Part shown: piece by piece, positions 61,576 to 64,000 of the stretch
How the letters are laid out: each line of letters begins with the position of its first letter
Position numbering within the stretch: the first letter of the stretch is position 1
Source of the DNA: Leuconostoc kimchii IMSNU 11154
GTDB lineage: Bacteria > Bacillota > Bacilli > Lactobacillales > Lactobacillaceae
DNA length: 64,000 bases
NCBI RefSeq assembly: GCF_000092505.1
Contig: NC_014136.1
Span: 248,001 to 312,000, forward strand
Direction of reading: 5' to 3'
The notes under the pieces: model-generated
Seen by the model: only the letters and a program-made list of their open reading frames with translations
Database searches by the model: none
What the model was told of the DNA's origin: nothing
Made by a program: the position numbers and the translations under genes

Positions 61576-62820
61576 TCATTCCTTATGCACTGCTTGATAG
61601 GCAATATCATGTCGATATCGTAATTCTGTATCTAGACTATCTATTTTATTATAGACTTTTTGTTGCGCATATGTAGCTGTTTTGTCATGACCAATAATTG
61701 TCACGACACGACCACCATTTGCCCTTCCTGCTTTCACACCTGCAAAATTAATTGTCAATGGTAACACATCTTCCGCCAGTGGTACGCGTGCACCACGTAT
61801 TGGTGCCTCGGGGTATCCTTCTGACACTAAAACCACCCCAACATAAACATCGTCAACTTGCCACTCGGCCGCTGATGATCGACCATTCAGTAAGTCTAAA
61901 ATTAATGCATAAAAATCACCAGTGTACTGTGGCAAGACAACTTGTGCCTCAGGATCACCAAATCTCACGTTGAATTCGATGACCTTTGGACCCATCTTAG
62001 TCAACATCACACCAGTGTAGAGCACACCGGTAAATGGTGTCCCCTCTTGTTGCATTGCCCTAATTGTTGGTGCCACGAGTTCTGAAATTGCCTGTGATTT
62101 TGTGATTTCACTAATCCAACGTACTGGACTATACGCACCCATTCCACCAGTGTTTGGTCCTTTATCCTGATCAAAACGGCGCTTATGGTCTTGTGCCAAT
62201 GGTGCATGTACCATTGCCCCATTTGGACCCACAAGCGTAAAAATAGAAAATTCAACACCTTCAAGATATTCTTCAATCACTAACACGGCAGTTGGATTAC
62301 CTTGATACAAATGAGTTAAATACGTCACAGCTTGTGCCTCATCAAAAATAATGGTGACCCCTTTACCCAATGCTAAGCCATCTAATTTAAATACAATAGG
62401 TAATCCAAACGTTTTTAATACATGCTCTGCTGCTGCTAGAGAATGAACTGTTTGAGACTTTGCAGTCGGAATGTCGTACTTTTGTAAAAGCTCATTTGTG
62501 AATGATTTTGAGCCCTCCAATTGCGCTGCTGCCTTAGAAGGCCCAAAAATAGTTAATCCCGCTGCTTCAAATAAATCAACAATGCCTAAAGTCAGCGGTT
62601 CTTCATTCCCAACAAATGTCAAATCAACTGCCTGTGCTAACGCAAAATTACGCAAAGCGGGTAAGTTTGTCGCTGCGATGCTTTCACACTGTATCCCCGA
62701 ATCAGTCATACCATCATTTCCAGGTGCGACAATTACCTGACTGACCTGCTGACTACGCAAAAACGTCTGCGCTAAAGCATGCTCGCGTGCACCGGAACCA
62801 ATAATCAATACTGTTTTCAT
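61576..62820 (-). CDS. purD: phosphoribosylamine--glycine ligase
   Basis: ATP-grasp enzyme joining phosphoribosylamine and glycine to GAR, 414 residues. Landmarks: IIGSGAREHALAQTF at the N-terminus, APGNDGM, FVGNEEPLTLGIVDLFEAAGL, FKLDGLALGKGV (ATP-grasp), GPNTGGMGAYSPV (signature) and VIEFNVRFGDPEAQVVLP. A GAGGAT ribosome site precedes the ATG. A PurBox-like array and a TATAAT at 62846-62851 lie upstream, so the gene probably has its own regulated promoter although it follows purH and the NUDIX gene on the same strand. Confidence 0.97.
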   Translation of the reverse strand: MKTVLIIGSGAREHALAQTFLRSQQVSQVIVAPGNDGMTDSGIQCESIAATNLPALRNFALAQAVDLTFVGNEEPLTLGIVDLFEAAGLTIFGPSKAAAQLEGSKSFTNELLQKYDIPTAKSQTVHSLAAAEHVLKTFGLPIVFKLDGLALGKGVTIIFDEAQAVTYLTHLYQGNPTAVLVIEEYLEGVEFSIFTLVGPNGAMVHAPLAQDHKRRFDQDKGPNTGGMGAYSPVRWISEITKSQAISELVAPTIRAMQQEGTPFTGVLYTGVMLTKMGPKVIEFNVRFGDPEAQVVLPQYTGDFYALILDLLNGRSSAAEWQVDDVYVGVVLVSEGYPEAPIRGARVPLAEDVLPLTINFAGVKAGRANGGRVVTIIGHDKTATYAQQKVYNKIDSLDTELRYRHDIAYQAVHKE

Positions 62821-62879
62821 CGTATCCTCTAGCCTCTTAATATCATATTATAAGTCTAGTTTATCAGATTTAAACACTA

Positions 62880-62978
62880 CTTTGTTCGTTTATAAATTAT
62901 ATTTTTCTCAAAAAACAAAAAAACGTTCGTTTTTTACGAACGTTTATCTAATATTTATGATCTTATCCGAACGTTTGG
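62880..62978. promoter_or_regulatory. PurBox-like array before purD
   Basis: Four CGAAC-type sites are present, their cores starting at 62885 (TTCG), 62926 (TTCG), 62937 (CGAA) and 62968 (CGAA). TTATCCGAACGTT includes the full CCGAAC core. Offsets are 0, 41, 52 and 83, identical to the array before purB. The central pair also forms a stem AAACGTTCGT/ACGAACGTTT with a T run on the minus strand, so it might also terminate the NUDIX transcript. Confidence 0.72.
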
Positions 62979-62989
62979 AATGTATCCGG

Positions 62990-63451
62990 TTACAACCAAG
63001 TTGTTTGACGCCGGCCCTCGATTGATGCACTCAGTGCCAACTCACTAATTTCCAGTGTATCGAATACCGGTAACATTTCCATGAATGTTTCTGGCGTTTG
63101 CATATTTTTTAAAGCATCACGCGTTGTCCAAAATATTTCACCCTCACGTCCAGAATGAATCTCACCTTGATAATTCGTCGCCTTAAATAGCATGACAATA
63201 TATCGTGCACCATCTTGTATTGGCCATTCTTTTATACCAACTAATGTTGGATTTATCACTGTCAGGCCAGTTTCTTCATATGCTTCGCGAATAACACTTG
63301 CTACAATTGTTTCGTTAGTTTCAATATGGCCACCTGGAAAAGTAACACCCGGCCAAGATGGATTTTTTCGATCCTCAACCAAAACTTCCTTGGTCGTTGA
63401 ATTTTCAATCATAATCATATTCGTTAATTCAACAGGTATTGTTCTTGACAT
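62990..63451 (-). CDS. NUDIX hydrolase (MutT/MutX-like)
   Basis: 153 residues from the ATG at 63451, chosen because AGAGGA lies 6 nt upstream; the frame opens at an ATG two codons earlier. The Nudix box is intact: GGHIETNETIVASVIREAYEETGL (G-x5-E-x7-REUxEExGU). The surroundings (RKNPSWPGVTFPGGHIE, WPIQDGARYIVMLFKA) resemble the MutX-type 8-oxo-dGTP or nucleotide diphosphatases of lactic acid bacteria. It lies between purH and purD; a nucleotide-sanitising or purine-linked function is plausible but not shown. Confidence 0.88.
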   Translation of the reverse strand: MSRTIPVELTNMIMIENSTTKEVLVEDRKNPSWPGVTFPGGHIETNETIVASVIREAYEETGLTVINPTLVGIKEWPIQDGARYIVMLFKATNYQGEIHSGREGEIFWTTRDALKNMQTPETFMEMLPVFDTLEISELALSASIEGRRQTTWL

Positions 63452-63516
63452 GTGCATTCCTCTGTCAAAAATTATAACATAAAATGCTTACCTAACAAAC
63501 GCACATGATATCGCTT

Positions 63517-64000
63517 TTAATGTTTAAAATGACGCGTACCTGAGAAAACAAGTACAACCCCTAATTCGTCTGCCTTGGCAATTGAATCCTTATCCTTGAT
63601 TGACCCACCTGGTTCAACAATCGCATTAATACCGTGCTCAGCCGCGTATTGCACAGAATCATCCATTGGAAAAAAGGCATCTGAAGCCAAGACAGCTTCA
63701 TCAAATCCCACTTTAGTGGTCGCTTTTTGAATTGAATAAACAACAGAATCAATTCTATTAGGTTGCCCTGCACCCATTCCTAATGTTTGCCCATCTCGAG
63801 CAACGATAATCGCATTAGATTTAACATGCTTCACAACTTTTTGTGCAAAAATCAGCGCGCGTAATTGTTCAGCAGTTGGCTGCGCTTTTGAAACGACTTC
63901 AAAATTTGCTTCTGTTTCCTCATGTAGATCACGTTCTTGCACAACAACGCCACCCAATACTGAGGTCACTTCCAATTTTTGAGGAATAACAGTTGTAAAT
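63517..64000 (-). CDS. purH: bifunctional AICAR transformylase/IMP cyclohydrolase, C-terminal part
   Basis: The frame is open from the window edge to the stop at 63517, giving the last 161 residues of PurH. They belong to the AICAR formyltransferase domain: RALIFAQKVVKHVKSNAIIVARD, GMGAGQPNRIDSV, VLASDAFFPMDDSVQYAAEHGI, IVEPGGSIKDKDSI, and the end VFSGTRHFKH, the normal PurH C-terminus. It would use 10-formyl-THF from Fhs to make FAICAR and close it to IMP. The N-terminal cyclohydrolase domain is outside the window. It lies upstream of the NUDIX gene and purD on the same strand. Confidence 0.95.
   Translation of the reverse strand, partial: FTTVIPQKLEVTSVLGGVVVQERDLHEETEANFEVVSKAQPTAEQLRALIFAQKVVKHVKSNAIIVARDGQTLGMGAGQPNRIDSVVYSIQKATTKVGFDEAVLASDAFFPMDDSVQYAAEHGINAIVEPGGSIKDKDSIAKADELGVVLVFSGTRHFKH

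Noticed and set aside
62921..62945. AAACGTTCGT/ACGAACGTTT repeat as nothing but a terminator
   Set aside because: The hairpin and T run do look like one, but the purB leader has the same cores at identical offsets with a much poorer hairpin, so an operator is the better main explanation. A double role remains possible.
1..64000. CRISPR arrays, insertion sequences, prophage or integrative elements
   Set aside because: No regularly spaced direct repeats, transposase, integrase or phage structural genes were found. The two GH13 copies are diverged paralogues, not a mobile repeat.

Overview
The window is ordinary core chromosome of a low-GC, Gram-positive lactic acid bacterium. A Leuconostoc-type member of the Lactobacillaceae fits best, with Weissella as an alternative. 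The reasons are PolC-type DNA polymerase, T-box leaders on hisS-aspS and brnQ, a complete lower mevalonate route (mvk, mvaD, mvaK2, fni), the dinG-ypmB-aspB-asnS-dnaD and uppS-cdsA-rseP-proS-polC gene orders, DUF1831, a catabolite-repressed alpha-glucoside operon, and PurBox-like operators before purine genes. The species is inferred from gene content only. Most genes lie on the minus strand. I saw no rRNA, insertion sequence, prophage or CRISPR array.

Layout. 1-3.9 kb: 5' end of a YitT-type membrane gene, then the hisS-aspS operon behind a T-box. 3.9-9.9 kb: an alpha-glucoside operon (GH13 enzyme, MFS permease, second GH13 enzyme) divergent from a LacI-family regulator, with a perfect cre and two LacI-type palindromes. 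9.9-13.9 kb: a frameshifted small membrane ORF, a 44-residue ORF, a nitroreductase, a GNAT acetyltransferase, a THUMP-domain rRNA methyltransferase, an unknown ORF and dnaD. 14-19.6 kb: asnS, aspB, a ypmB-like gene and dinG. 19.7-24.7 kb: mevalonate kinase, sortase, aldo-keto reductase, SGNH hydrolase and prs. 24.7-32.6 kb: recD2, a histidine phosphatase, a DUF1831 protein, a BMP-family binding protein, an rRNA m5C methyltransferase, ribokinase and PsiE. 32.7-41.7 kb: polC, proS, rseP, cdsA and uppS. 41.8-50.4 kb: glmS, adenine deaminase, an unknown ORF, ftsK, tRNA-Glu, trmL and an AI-2E-type permease. 50.5-53.6 kb: mvaD-mvaK2-fni. 53.6-64 kb: brnQ behind a second T-box, hpt-purB, an OFA permease, an esterase, fhs, purD, a NUDIX hydrolase and the 3' end of purH.

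How the genes connect. Purine metabolism is the main theme of the right end: purH, purD, purB and fhs (10-formyl-THF supply), hpt (salvage), prs (PRPP) and adenine deaminase, with ribokinase feeding the PRPP pool. Isoprenoid synthesis links mvk and mvaD-mvaK2-fni to UppS, which supplies undecaprenyl carrier for a wall also fed by GlmS and decorated by sortase. The sugar operon would import and cleave isomaltose-type alpha-glucosides.

Most notable points. (1) Two regulatory regions, before purB and purD, each carry four CGAAC-type boxes with identical offsets of 0, 41, 52 and 83 bp. (2) PolC lacks the zinc-module cysteines and several PHP metal ligands that I recall from family members. (3) DinG keeps its exonuclease motifs but has lost helicase motifs. 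(4) The hisS-aspS T-box has an overlapping Asp/His specifier, GACAC. (5) asnS has no adjacent ribosome site; a strong one lies about 70 nt upstream, facing an AUG-UAG and followed by a hairpin that could bring it close to the start codon. None of these has been tested by database search, folding or alignment.
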